Shown one piece after another: positions 43,724 to 52,548 of a stretch of 64,000 bases of DNA; within the stretch, counting starts at the first letter, position 1, and each line of letters begins with the position of its first letter. The DNA is from Paenibacillus sabuli (GTDB lineage Bacteria > Bacillota > Bacilli > Paenibacillales > Paenibacillaceae): NCBI RefSeq assembly GCF_014705605.1, contig NZ_JACXIZ010000014.1, positions 62,001-126,000 of the forward strand. Direction: 5' to 3'. The position numbers were made by a program, and so were the translations under genes. The notes beneath the pieces are model-generated. The model had not been told where the DNA came from. It saw only the letters and a program-made list of their open reading frames with translations, and did no database searches.

Positions 43724-44047
43724 TCAGTGCGGCCGAGAAATTCCGTTTTCGTTCAAAATTTTGTCGGCCTCGCGCATAATATGCGGATCGCTGCGTACAA
43801 GCTCGCCGATCCGCTGCCAAGCCTTGGCGGATTCTTCGCCGGCCATCTTGCGCACATCCTTGGCGCTATGCTCGATCGTTGCAAGTCCGGCGCGGACTGC
43901 CCGCTCCACGCCCCTGCTCTTGGCCTGACGCCACACACGGCCTGCGCCTTGCGACAATCGCTGCATTGATTCCGGCCGGCGCGCATGCAGCAGGGCAGCT
44001 GCCGCTACTCCCGCGATTCCGCCCGCAATAAACGCGCTCCACTTCAT
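43724..44047 (-). CDS. Small membrane-anchored helical protein of unknown function
   Basis: A 107-residue protein with an N-terminal hydrophobic segment (AFIAGGIAGVAAAALL) and an Arg/Ala-rich amphipathic remainder without Cys. It looks like the YtxH-type small proteins but lacks their signature, so no family is assigned. The start at 44047 has AAAGGAGGCG upstream. It is divergent from the deacetylase gene and has its own terminator. Confidence 0.65.
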   Translation of the reverse strand: MKWSAFIAGGIAGVAAAALLHARRPESMQRLSQGAGRVWRQAKSRGVERAVRAGLATIEHSAKDVRKMAGEESAKAWQRIGELVRSDPHIMREADKILNENGISRPH

Positions 44048-44203
44048 TGGTTTTACGCCTCCTTTGCAAAATTAAAGCAGGTAGTACCGTTGTAGTGTTT
44101 CCGCAGGGGCAGGCCGTCATTCTTAAAAACGTGCGAGCTGTGATACAATTGTCATTGGGCTGGGTAAAGGGATATGAATGGTAAAGCAATGAAGGAGGAC
44201 AAC

Positions 44204-45190
44204 ATGAAATCGATCGTTCCAACACTCGCGCTATGTCTCGCGCTCGCGCTCGCATCAGGATGCTCCAATGCGTCCTCCCCTGTCAACGGAACGAACAACA
44301 ACGAAGAGAGCGCCCTCCAGCAGCCGGATGGCAACGGAGCAAGCGACCCGCCCGCCGAGGCGGACGGCCCCGACTCGGAAGATGGAGGCTCGGATCCGAC
44401 GAACGATGCAGACGGTGAAAACGGCTCGAACGCTGCGCCGGACGACGCTGCGCCGTCTCAGGAAGCGGATGCTGAGGGAGATGAGGCCGACTCGAACAAT
44501 TCCGATACGCCCGCAGTCGAGGAACAGCCGGCCGAGCCGCAATACAAGATGAACAGCGTATACCGCTTCGAACCCGTAGGCGACCAGATCACGGACAAGA
44601 AGGTGCTGCTGACCTTTGATGACGGTCCCAAGGAGCAGGCGCTCATCGATCAAATTATTGATGCGCTCGACAAGCATGATGCCAAAGCCATCTTTTTTGT
44701 GAACGGCTATCGCGTCGAGGCCAATCCCGAGCTACTGGAGCTCATTCACGAGCGCGGTCAGACCATCGGCAACCATTCCTGGGACCACGTGAATCTGAAG
44801 GAACAGTCGGCATCCGACGCCGAAGCCCAAATTGATCGCGTGCAAGAGCAGGTGAGCGCGATTATCGGCGAGACGCCCCGCTTTTTCCGGCCGCCGTTCG
44901 GCGCGGGCAACGACCAGGTCAAGGCGCACGTCAAGGATCAAGGCATGCTGTATATGACCTGGTCCAACGGCTCGCTTGACTGGGACAGCAGCGCCAAGGA
45001 CAAGCCGGACGAGGTGATCAAAAATGTGCTCGAGCAGCTGCACTCGGGCGCAAACATTTTGATGCATGAGCTGCCTTGGACCGCCGATGCGCTGGACGAG
45101 CTCCTCACCAAGCTGGAAGCCGAAGGCTACGGCTTCATTGACCCGGCTACGATTGACCTGAGCGATCTGGAGTCGGACAGCGAAGCGTAA
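44204..45190 (+). CDS. Polysaccharide deacetylase lipoprotein
   Basis: A NodB-type deacetylase acting on peptidoglycan or another cell-surface polysaccharide. The start is the ATG at 44204 with AAGGAGGACAAC upstream; an ATG at 44174 lacks this. The 328-residue protein has a lipobox ending in C20 (ALASGC), an acidic Gly/Asn/Asp/Glu-rich spacer to about 112, then the catalytic domain: TFDDGP (D139, D140), GNHSWDH (H192, H196) and RPPFGAG. Its 3' end overlaps the gene on the other strand. Confidence 0.88.
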   Translation: MKSIVPTLALCLALALASGCSNASSPVNGTNNNEESALQQPDGNGASDPPAEADGPDSEDGGSDPTNDADGENGSNAAPDDAAPSQEADAEGDEADSNNSDTPAVEEQPAEPQYKMNSVYRFEPVGDQITDKKVLLTFDDGPKEQALIDQIIDALDKHDAKAIFFVNGYRVEANPELLELIHERGQTIGNHSWDHVNLKEQSASDAEAQIDRVQEQVSAIIGETPRFFRPPFGAGNDQVKAHVKDQGMLYMTWSNGSLDWDSSAKDKPDEVIKNVLEQLHSGANILMHELPWTADALDELLTKLEAEGYGFIDPATIDLSDLESDSEA

Positions 45191-46022
45191 GCAAGTGTGT
45201 CTGCGGCGGGACGAACAACCGCAGCGGCACTTTGGACGTACCGAAGCCATTGCTCACCAGCAGCCGGGCCGCAGCCTCCCCGGCTGCTTTTTGACGTGCG
45301 CCGATCTCGAACCAGCCGCTGCGATACAGCCGCACCGACCGAGTGCGCAGCAGCGGCCCGTACAACGGCAGCCGCATTTGCCCACCGTGGGTGTGCCCGG
45401 ACAGGATCAGATCCGCCTCCATGCCGCTCAGCTGCGCGGCAATCAACGGATCATGCGCCAACAGAATCTTGCACACGCTGCGCCGGCCCTCCTCGCTTTC
45501 GGCGATGCCCGCCAGTGTGCCGTCCAGCGCCAGATCGAGACGATCGCGATCATGAATGGAATCGTCGATGCCGCACAACAAGACACGCTCGCCGCCCTGC
45601 TCCAGCAGCACGTTGCTGTTGACCAGCACATGCACGCCTTCCTCCCGCAGCATCACCTCCAGCGCCCGCTGATCGCATACCGTGTCGTGGTTGCCATAGA
45701 TGGCGTAGATCGGCGCGATGCGTCGAAGCTTGTGAATATTGGCGCGTGTGCGGGCCAGCGGTACGCCCTTCTCCGCCAGATCGCCGCCGATGATGACGAG
45801 ATCGGCGCCGCCCGCCTCCAGGCACTGGGCGATCAAGCCGTCGGGAATGGCGCGCCGATGCAGATCGGTAATGAAAAAGATTCGTGTCCCGTCAAATGCG
45901 CGCGGGAGTAACCTTACCGTTGCTTCTTCCGTAATCACGCCGTATTCACGCGCCTGCGCATGCATCATGCCTACAGCTACAGCCGCTGCCGCAGCGCCGA
46001 GCGTCAGTACACTCCACAGCAT
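45147..46022 (-). CDS. Calcineurin-like metallophosphoesterase (YkuE-type)
   Basis: A 291-residue protein with an N-terminal membrane anchor (LWSVLTLGAAAAAVAVGMM) and a phosphoesterase domain: FITDLH, IIGGDL, GNHD, AHDP and GHTHGGQ hold the two-metal site. The start at 46022 has GGGGAGG upstream. Related YkuE-type proteins are exported, but here no Tat motif is seen. The last 15 codons overlap the 3' end of the deacetylase gene on the other strand by 44 bp. Confidence 0.87.
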   Translation of the reverse strand: MLWSVLTLGAAAAAVAVGMMHAQAREYGVITEEATVRLLPRAFDGTRIFFITDLHRRAIPDGLIAQCLEAGGADLVIIGGDLAEKGVPLARTRANIHKLRRIAPIYAIYGNHDTVCDQRALEVMLREEGVHVLVNSNVLLEQGGERVLLCGIDDSIHDRDRLDLALDGTLAGIAESEEGRRSVCKILLAHDPLIAAQLSGMEADLILSGHTHGGQMRLPLYGPLLRTRSVRLYRSGWFEIGARQKAAGEAAARLLVSNGFGTSKVPLRLFVPPQTHLLTLRCPTPDRSGQS

Positions 46023-46047
46023 TGTCTTTTGCCTCCCCGGCAGCGTG

Positions 46048-46644
46048 TTACGGCTGCTTGCGATACCGAATGATGAGCCCCATGGCCAAGTCAATGAGGA
46101 AATGGGCCGCGATCGGCGCCCACAACGTGCCGGTCTGCTCATAAATCCAGCCCAGGCCGTAGCTGATTGAAAAGACAAGTCCCGTCGGAATCCAATGCTT
46201 CAAATAACGGACATGAATGGCCGCAAACAAAATGCTGGTCCAGTATGGCCCGATCGCAAACTGCACCGCACCCCGAAACAACATCTCCTCGCAGACGGAG
46301 ACTGCCAGCGAAAGCAGTACAATATGCCATAGCGGACGATTGCGGAAAATGCGTTCGTTTACGCCGCCGTCGTCGGTTGCCTCCTCGGGCACCCAGCGCG
46401 TGATCAACAGATCGACGGCAATGACCGCCACCGCGAAACCGGCTCCCCAATACATCGCCTGCAGCCACTGAGCCGGCCACCCCAGCAAACCAAATGGGCT
46501 GCGGCTCTGAAAAATCATCCACACGATACCGATAACTAAAGTAATGGCCTGCGTAGCGTAGACATTGGCAAGCAATGCCCGGTCGTCCAACTGGTCCACG
46601 GTAACTTTGCGAATTCTGATTTTGCGCAACTTGAATTTTTTCAT
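46048..46644 (-). CDS. CPBP-family intramembrane glutamic endopeptidase
   Basis: A 198-residue membrane protein with a basic N-terminus (KKFKLRKIRIRK) and six or more helices. The Abi/CAAX protease motifs are E119-E120-x3-R124 (CEEMLFRG), H144 in FAAIH and H181 in APIAAHFLID. Known members cleave membrane proteins or prenylated peptides, and some confer bacteriocin immunity. The phosphoesterase gene follows 25 nt later, so the two are likely one transcript. Confidence 0.87.
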   Translation of the reverse strand: MKKFKLRKIRIRKVTVDQLDDRALLANVYATQAITLVIGIVWMIFQSRSPFGLLGWPAQWLQAMYWGAGFAVAVIAVDLLITRWVPEEATDDGGVNERIFRNRPLWHIVLLSLAVSVCEEMLFRGAVQFAIGPYWTSILFAAIHVRYLKHWIPTGLVFSISYGLGWIYEQTGTLWAPIAAHFLIDLAMGLIIRYRKQP

Positions 46645-46716
46645 TGCTTACCGCCTGTCGCTAAAGATATATTAAAACGTAAGAAACGGGTCATAGGAAC
46701 TCAAAGGAGACACGAA

Positions 46717-47646
46717 ATGAAAAAAAGACACCTGCGTTCGGAGCTTCTCTTCAGTCTCGGGTTTATATTTATGCTCATTGTCACCGTAGCGGCATTCTTG
46801 TACGGGGTCCAGGTCGGATACGATCGCACGGAGTCCAAGTACGAAGCCATGAAGCAATTGAACAGCGAAGCCGACACCGGGCCTTCGATCGCCTATCAGC
46901 AACAGGATCTGGTCTCCTATTATCATACTGTATTTTTGCCGTTTCGTGAATTTCAGAACGAATGGCTGACGACGATGGACAAGCTGCGCGGCGAAAGCTC
47001 GGCCGATCCTGTGTCGGCGCTCAAAGCGGCCGGCAAGCTCGCCAAGCAACAGCAACAGACCCTTGCCGAAGCGACGCTGCCGCCCAACACGCCGCTCCTG
47101 GAGCAGTCCCGGGTCAGCTGGCTGGAGAGCCTCCGATTGTTCGGGCAGGTCGCTGACCTCGCGGCCAAGCAAGCAGGCGACGCAGAGCGCGGAGCGGCGC
47201 TGACCGCCGTCGAAAAGCAAGCCCTTTACACCGAAGCGGTGCAGCAGGCCGTTCAAGGCCAGCAACGCTACTATGCAGCCATGTTGAAATGGGGGGCATC
47301 CGTCGATCCGGATCTGCCGGACGCATTTGAAATGCCGTCCATGCTGCCGCTTGCAGACTGGTCCAAGCAGCCGCTGATCGTCAAAAATAAAATCATGGCC
47401 GACCAACTGGCCAATCGCGGCCGGCTGACCTCATACTATCCGCAGGACCTGGCCGCCCAGACCGACCAATTGATCGCCAGCGGCGAAGCGGCCAACATAA
47501 AACTAACTACCGTCTCGGCTGCCGTCGAGCTGCTGGTCGGCACGGGCGCCGTACGCAGCGGCGATTTTGCGGCCAGCAAATCGGCTTTTTATGTCGACGA
47601 GCTGCTTCCGCAGCTGCCGTTCTTCTTTCCATCTTCCGCAGGCTGA
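46717..47646 (+). CDS. Membrane-anchored protein of unknown function
   Basis: A 309-residue protein with one N-terminal anchor (residues 10-31) and an outside helical domain rich in Gln, Ala and Leu, without Cys or catalytic motifs. AKQQQQTLAEATLPPNTPLLEQ suggests coiled-coil segments. The start has AAAGGAGACACGAA upstream. It is divergent from the CPBP gene and ends 3 bp from the convergent rhodanese gene. No family is recognised. Confidence 0.65.
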   Translation: MKKRHLRSELLFSLGFIFMLIVTVAAFLYGVQVGYDRTESKYEAMKQLNSEADTGPSIAYQQQDLVSYYHTVFLPFREFQNEWLTTMDKLRGESSADPVSALKAAGKLAKQQQQTLAEATLPPNTPLLEQSRVSWLESLRLFGQVADLAAKQAGDAERGAALTAVEKQALYTEAVQQAVQGQQRYYAAMLKWGASVDPDLPDAFEMPSMLPLADWSKQPLIVKNKIMADQLANRGRLTSYYPQDLAAQTDQLIASGEAANIKLTTVSAAVELLVGTGAVRSGDFAASKSAFYVDELLPQLPFFFPSSAG

Positions 47647-47649
47647 CGC

Positions 47650-47979
47650 TTAATCGTAGGCAAACCCGCGGCAAGCTGCAACGGCGGCCATGCCGCCTTC
47701 TACATTCCATAGCGGCGCACGCACGCCCTGCTCCGCCAAATAGCGGCACACCGCCTCGCTGCGCACCCCATGGGCGCACAGCAAATAGATCGGCGCGTCG
47801 CCCTCCCATATGCGTTGTTCGCCGGGCACCTGCCGCATCGGCACATGCGTGGTGCCCGGAAGATGATAATAGTCCCACTCCTCGAACTCGCGCACGTCAA
47901 TGATTTGAGAACCCGAAATTGTGCCTTGCTCGATGCCCTCTAGCAATTGCCGTGCCTCTATCGAACCCCAAGCTTCCAT
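47650..47979 (-). CDS. Rhodanese-like domain protein
   Basis: A 109-residue single-domain rhodanese. The active-site Cys68 is in CAHGVRSEAVC, a six-residue loop as in thiosulfate sulfurtransferases of the GlpE/YqhL type; IIDVREFEEWDYYHLPGTTHV is the entry motif. It may carry persulfide sulfur for other pathways. The start is ATG 47979 with AAGGAGGAGC upstream; a longer frame runs into the serA promoter region. Confidence 0.87.
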   Translation of the reverse strand: MEAWGSIEARQLLEGIEQGTISGSQIIDVREFEEWDYYHLPGTTHVPMRQVPGEQRIWEGDAPIYLLCAHGVRSEAVCRYLAEQGVRAPLWNVEGGMAAVAACRGFAYD

Positions 47980-48060
47980 CGCAAGCTCCTCCTTGTCGCA
48001 CGCTGCCGTCATATTAGGTTGAACTATAACGAAAATTTCCGAAATGGGCAAGTTTGAGCA

Positions 48061-48088
48061 TTGCAATTGCACGGCCGGTTGCTATAAA
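48061..48088 (+). promoter_or_regulatory. Possible promoter of serA
   Basis: TTGCAA (48061-48066) and TATAAA (48083-48088) with a 16-nt spacer, 46 nt upstream of the serA start. No T-box or riboswitch leader is visible in the short intergenic region. Confidence 0.55.
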
Positions 48089-48134
48089 ATAGTAAAGGCT
48101 ATGGCATGGATACGGAATAGGAGGCACAGTTTAC

Positions 48135-49727
48135 ATGTTTAAAGTATTGGTATCGGATCCGATCAGCGATCTAGGCATTGAACAGTTGACCGCGGCCAGC
48201 GACATTGCAGTCGATAAAAAACCCGGTCTCAGCGAGGACGAGCTCGTCTCCATCATCGGGGAATACGACGCGCTGCTCGTGCGCAGCCAGACCAAGGTCA
48301 ACGCGCGCGTCATGGAAGCCGGTAAGCAGCTCAAGGTTGTCGGCCGGGCCGGCGTAGGGGTCGACAACATTGATCTAAAAGCAGCCACGCAGCGCGGCAT
48401 CATCGTCATCAATGCACCGGACGGCAACACGATCACGACCTGCGAGCATACCTTCGCCATGATGATGGCGCTGGCGCGCCATATTCCGCAAGCCTACATG
48501 AAAACCGTCGGCGGCGAATGGGATCGCAAATCGTTCGTCGGCGTCGAGCTGCGCAACAAGGTTCTCGGCGTAATGGGCATGGGCCGGATCGGCAGCGAGG
48601 TCGCGCGCCGGGCAAAGGCTTTCGGCATGAGCATCATGGGATACGACCCGTTCCTGACCGAGGAGCGGGCGGAAAAAATGGGCGTGCAATTGTCGACAGT
48701 CGACGAAATTGTGCGCAACGCCGATTTTATGACGGTGCATACGCCGCTGACGCCGGAGACGCGCCATATGATCGGCAAGGCGCAATTCGAAGTCATGAAG
48801 CCCGGCATGCGCATCGTCAATTGCGCGCGCGGCGGCATCATCGACGAGCAGGCGCTGGTCGAAGCGATCGACCAGGGGATCGTAGCCGGAGCCGGCTTCG
48901 ACGTGTTCGAGTCGGAGCCGCCTGCCGCGGATCATCCTTTTCTCAAGCACCCCAAAATCATCGTCACCCCGCATCTCGGCGCCTCGACGGTAGAGGCGCA
49001 AGAGAATGTGGCCATCGACGTATCCAAGCAGGTGCTGCATATTTTGCGCAACGAGCCGTTTGTCAACGCGGTCAACATGCCGCCGATTGCGGCAGAGCTG
49101 CGCAGCAAGCTCCAGCCGTATTTCGAGCTTGGCGAAAAGCTCGGCGGCTTTGCCGTCCAGCAAATTGACGGAGCGGTCGAGGAAATTACCGTCACGTATT
49201 CCGGCGATCTCGCCGATGTCGACACTCAGCCGCTGACGCGGCATGTGGTGAAGGGCGTGCTCGCGCATCATCTCGGCTCGGAGCAGGTGAACCTCGTCAA
49301 TTCGATGCACCTCGCGGACGGACGCGGAATCAACATCGTTACACAAAAATCGCGCGCCACCAAAGGCTTCACCAACCATATCGCAGTCTCGCTGCGGACC
49401 AAGCAGGAAGAGCATCTCGTCGCCGGCACGCTGCTGAACGGCTACGGGGCGCGGATCGTGCAGATTGACAAGTTCCCGGTCGACGTGGCCCCGGAAGGCA
49501 ACCTGATCCTCATCTCGCATCAGGACAAGCCGGGCATCATCGGACGCGTCGGCACGCTGCTCGGCACCAACGATGTCAATATCGCGACGATGCAGGTCGG
49601 ACGCAAGCTGGTCGGCGGCGCCGCCATCATGGTGCTGGCTGTGGACAAAGCAGCCGCCAAGGAAGTGCTCGACGAGCTCATGAAGCTCCCGGATATCAAC
49701 ACCGCCAAAGAAATCGATCTGTACTAA
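48135..49727 (+). CDS. serA: D-3-phosphoglycerate dehydrogenase
   Basis: First step of serine synthesis. The 530-residue protein has the type I layout: substrate domain, NAD-binding domain with GMGRIGSEVARRAKAFG, the catalytic CARGGIIDEQAL and HLGAST, an intervening domain (about 320-450) and a C-terminal ACT domain (DKPGIIGRVGTLLGTNDVNI) for serine feedback. The start has AGGAGGCAC upstream. It stands alone between its promoter and the bidirectional terminator. Confidence 0.96.
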   Translation: MFKVLVSDPISDLGIEQLTAASDIAVDKKPGLSEDELVSIIGEYDALLVRSQTKVNARVMEAGKQLKVVGRAGVGVDNIDLKAATQRGIIVINAPDGNTITTCEHTFAMMMALARHIPQAYMKTVGGEWDRKSFVGVELRNKVLGVMGMGRIGSEVARRAKAFGMSIMGYDPFLTEERAEKMGVQLSTVDEIVRNADFMTVHTPLTPETRHMIGKAQFEVMKPGMRIVNCARGGIIDEQALVEAIDQGIVAGAGFDVFESEPPAADHPFLKHPKIIVTPHLGASTVEAQENVAIDVSKQVLHILRNEPFVNAVNMPPIAAELRSKLQPYFELGEKLGGFAVQQIDGAVEEITVTYSGDLADVDTQPLTRHVVKGVLAHHLGSEQVNLVNSMHLADGRGINIVTQKSRATKGFTNHIAVSLRTKQEEHLVAGTLLNGYGARIVQIDKFPVDVAPEGNLILISHQDKPGIIGRVGTLLGTNDVNIATMQVGRKLVGGAAIMVLAVDKAAAKEVLDELMKLPDINTAKEIDLY

Positions 49728-49747
49728 ATACTAAACATCATGTCTGG

Positions 49748-49790
49748 AAAGAAAAGAGGGCTCGCACAAGTCGCGAGCCCTCTTTTCTTT
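49748..49790. terminator. Bidirectional terminator between serA and the ECF transporter genes
   Basis: A perfect 18-bp inverted repeat, AAAGAAAAGAGGGCTCGC (49748-49765) with its complement (49773-49790) and a 7-nt loop; both strands end in T-rich runs. It serves serA on plus and the fused ECF gene on minus. Confidence 0.9.
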
Positions 49791-49820
49791 ATTAAATTAC
49801 GATACCGAACCCGGCACGTA

Positions 49821-51596
49821 TCAAGAAGCGGAAAGCCATTGCTGCAGCAGCCACAACAACGAAGCTATCCCGGCTGCCGCTCCGAGCAGCAGCCCATCCC
49901 CGCTCCCCATGCGCAGCCGCCACCCCTGCGTCTTCGAGCGACCGGAGCCGAAGCCTCTCACCTGCAGCGCGGTCGTCATCTGATCGGCCAGCCGCAGCAG
50001 CGACATCATGAACGGAATCAGCACGCGATGCAGCTCGCGCAGCGGAATGCGTCCGGGCTTGGCGCCCGATTTGCCGCGCGCCTGGGCGATGCGGGCGAAG
50101 CGCTCCCATTGCGCCAGTTGCAGCGGCACGAACCGGAAGATCAGCGCGATCAGTAGCGTGAACGTCTCCAGGCGCAAGCCGAGCCGGCCCAGCGGCCGCA
50201 GCACTTGCTCCAGCGCCCGCTTCAAACGCAGCGGAGAGACCAGCTGCGTCAGCGGAATCCCCAGCAGCATGACGAGCAGCAGACGCGTCAGCCGCTGTGC
50301 GGTGACGAGCGAGGACTCGAGCTCGAGCTGCAGCGGCTGGAGCTGCAGGCCGGCCAACAGCGCCACTAGCAGCAGCATCACGCTGTAGCCGCGTATCAAA
50401 CCTTGCCACGGCAGCAGACAGCTGCGCAGCCGCCAGAGCGGATAGGCGCATGCGGCGGCTGCCGCTCCTAACCCGAGCCAAGTCTGCTGCTGCAAAATCC
50501 CCGCTGTAAGCAACACGTAGCCTCCCCACAATGCGCGCGGATCGAAACGGGACCAGCTATGGCGCTCTGCAGGGTCAGGCTCGGCGGCAGCGACTCGCGT
50601 CATCGAGACATTCGGCTGCGGAGAGGCATCGGGCTGCGGCATCTGCCTGGAAAGGACATCTGCAGTATGCTCGCGCACCAAAGGCGCGTTCTCTGCTTCG
50701 TCCGCCTCCTTGCGTGCGCTCCGAGGCGCTTCGGCAGCAAGGGCTTCCTCAATTGTCGGGTTGTCCGGCGGCCTCAGCTGCTCCGCAATCTGCCGAGCCA
50801 GCTGCGTCGGAGTAGGCGGCTCGGCAGGCAGCCTGAAGCCGGCCTCCCGGAGCGCTTGCGCTGCGGCTGCCAGCGATTGCGGATGCGCCGCCATGGCTTG
50901 CCCTTGTCCGCTCAGACGTCCGTCCGCCATCGAGAGAATCACATGCGGACATTGTCCCGCCAAGAGCCACGGCTCATGCGTGACGACGATCGCCCCGCCT
51001 CCGGCCCGGACATGGCGCGCCAGGCTCGCACGCAATTGGGCGGCGCCCGCCCGGTCGAGCCCGGCTGTCGGCTCGTCCAGCAGCAGCCAGTCCGGCTGGC
51101 AGGCCATGACGCAGGCCAGCGCCAGGCGGCGCTGCTCGCCGCCGCTCAGCGACCAGGGATCGCGATCCAGCACGTCCGCAGCCAGACCGGAGCGGCCCAG
51201 TGCTTCGATCCATCCCCCTTGCTCGAGCTCGGCGGCTCTCGAACGAGTGCGATACGGGCGCAGCGAGTAGTTCAGTTCTTCTCGAACCGTCGACGCGAAC
51301 CATTGCGATTCGCTATGCTGCAGACTCACCCCCAGTTGCAAAAGCAGCTCGCGCACAGGACGGCGCTTGGACCAAAGCGAGCGCCCGCCCAGTTCGATTC
51401 GTCCCGAAGCCGGCTCGCGCAATCCCGCAAGGCTCTCAAGCAAGGTCGTTTTTCCGGCACCGCTCCTGCCTGTCACGAGATAGAGCCGCCCCGGGTCGAG
51501 CTGCAAGCGCTCGATCTGCAGGAGCACGCGCGGCGCGGCGGAGCCTGGAGATGCGATCTGCAGCTCGTCGATGACCCAGCTGCCCGTCAGCGCCAC
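49821..51596 (-). CDS. Fused ECF transporter ATPase and transmembrane (T) component
   Basis: A 591-residue protein joining two parts of an energy-coupling factor transporter. Residues 1-235 are an ABC ATPase: Walker A GRSGAGKTT (43-51), signature LSGGEQRR, DEPTAG and the switch His in THEP. A charged, Pro/Glu-rich linker (about 255-345) leads to an EcfT domain of 5-6 helices with coupling motifs QARGKSG and QVRGFGSG. The start is GTG 51596 with GAGGAGG upstream, overlapping the first ATPase gene by 10 nt. Its place beside bioY points to biotin uptake. Confidence 0.85.
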   Translation of the reverse strand: MALTGSWVIDELQIASPGSAAPRVLLQIERLQLDPGRLYLVTGRSGAGKTTLLESLAGLREPASGRIELGGRSLWSKRRPVRELLLQLGVSLQHSESQWFASTVREELNYSLRPYRTRSRAAELEQGGWIEALGRSGLAADVLDRDPWSLSGGEQRRLALACVMACQPDWLLLDEPTAGLDRAGAAQLRASLARHVRAGGGAIVVTHEPWLLAGQCPHVILSMADGRLSGQGQAMAAHPQSLAAAAQALREAGFRLPAEPPTPTQLARQIAEQLRPPDNPTIEEALAAEAPRSARKEADEAENAPLVREHTADVLSRQMPQPDASPQPNVSMTRVAAAEPDPAERHSWSRFDPRALWGGYVLLTAGILQQQTWLGLGAAAAACAYPLWRLRSCLLPWQGLIRGYSVMLLLVALLAGLQLQPLQLELESSLVTAQRLTRLLLVMLLGIPLTQLVSPLRLKRALEQVLRPLGRLGLRLETFTLLIALIFRFVPLQLAQWERFARIAQARGKSGAKPGRIPLRELHRVLIPFMMSLLRLADQMTTALQVRGFGSGRSKTQGWRLRMGSGDGLLLGAAAGIASLLWLLQQWLSAS

Positions 51597-52441
51597 GGTC
51601 CGACCTCCTCTGCCAGCTCCAATGCGGTTAAGGGCAGCACTTGCAGCGGATAACCGCGCGCACGCAAATGGAGGCCGACCTGTACGATCTCCGGCACCGG
51701 CAGGCCCATTGCCCCGCAGACGCTCTGGGCGCCGCAGCCATCCGTTCCGCCGTAAAAGTCGTCGATTGCCCCGTCAAAGGCAATGCGGCCCTTTTGCAAA
51801 GCGATTAGCCGATCCCCTCTCGCCCACTCCTCTTGGCGGTGTGTGACCCAAACGACGGCAGTTCCGGCGCCGTGGAGCTCGCGTACAGTATACAGTACGA
51901 GTCGCGCCGACTCGGCATCGAGCATAGAGGTCGCTTCGTCCAGCACCAGCACCTGCGCCCCGCCCGCGATACAGCCGGCCAGTGCGGTCAGTTGTTTTTG
52001 CCCGCCTGAGAGCTGCTCGATCGGACGATCCGCCAACGCTTCGAGACCGGTCGACGCCAGCGCCAGCTCGAGCAGCTGCGGCATGCGAGCGGCGGGTAAG
52101 CCACGCAGCTCGAGTCCCATCAGGATGTCCTCGCGCGGCGTGGATCCGACCAGCGCCGCGTCCGGATGCTGCATCACGTATGCGATTTCTTCTTCCCCTG
52201 CGAACCCGCGCGAGAGCTGACCTTGGACGTGCAGCCCCGTGCCCAGATGACCGGTCAGGAGCCGTACGAGCGTCGTTTTTCCGCTGCCGTTCGGTCCGAT
52301 CAATTGGACCCATTCGCCCGGCTGCACCTGTAGTGCTTCCACTGTAAGCAAGGTGCTCGGCTCTTCCCCTTCCAGCTCGGCTGTTGGGCGGCTCGCCTGT
52401 ACCGTCACATTGTCCAAGCTGAATGGCGATGTGCAATTCAT
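51587..52441 (-). CDS. ECF transporter ATPase subunit (EcfA)
   Basis: Second ABC ATPase of the module; it would pair with the ATPase half of the fused protein. The 284-residue protein has Walker A GPNGSGKTT, Q loop MQHPD, signature LSGGQKQ, LDEATSML and WVTHRQEEW. Start: ATG 52441 (with GAGGG nine bases upstream) or ATG 52474, 33 bp farther up. It is divergent from bioY across the BirA operator. Confidence 0.85.
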   Translation of the reverse strand: MNCTSPFSLDNVTVQASRPTAELEGEEPSTLLTVEALQVQPGEWVQLIGPNGSGKTTLVRLLTGHLGTGLHVQGQLSRGFAGEEEIAYVMQHPDAALVGSTPREDILMGLELRGLPAARMPQLLELALASTGLEALADRPIEQLSGGQKQLTALAGCIAGGAQVLVLDEATSMLDAESARLVLYTVRELHGAGTAVVWVTHRQEEWARGDRLIALQKGRIAFDGAIDDFYGGTDGCGAQSVCGAMGLPVPEIVQVGLHLRARGYPLQVLPLTALELAEEVGPWR

Positions 52442-52490
52442 TTTTTCTTCGCCCTCTTCCACTTCCGATTGCATTGTGGTAAAATCCTAT

Positions 52491-52523
52491 TTGTTAACCA
52501 TCATAATACAAAAAGGTTAACAA
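52491..52523. promoter_or_regulatory. BirA operator
   Basis: TTGTTAACC (52491-52499) and GGTTAACAA (52515-52523), a perfect inverted repeat with 15-nt spacer. This is the biotin repressor operator form known from B. subtilis bioW and yuiG. It lies between the divergent ecfA-ecfAT and bioY genes and could control both by blocking their promoters when biotin is plentiful. Confidence 0.88.
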
Positions 52524-52548
52524 TACAACGAAGGAGTCGATTGTCACG

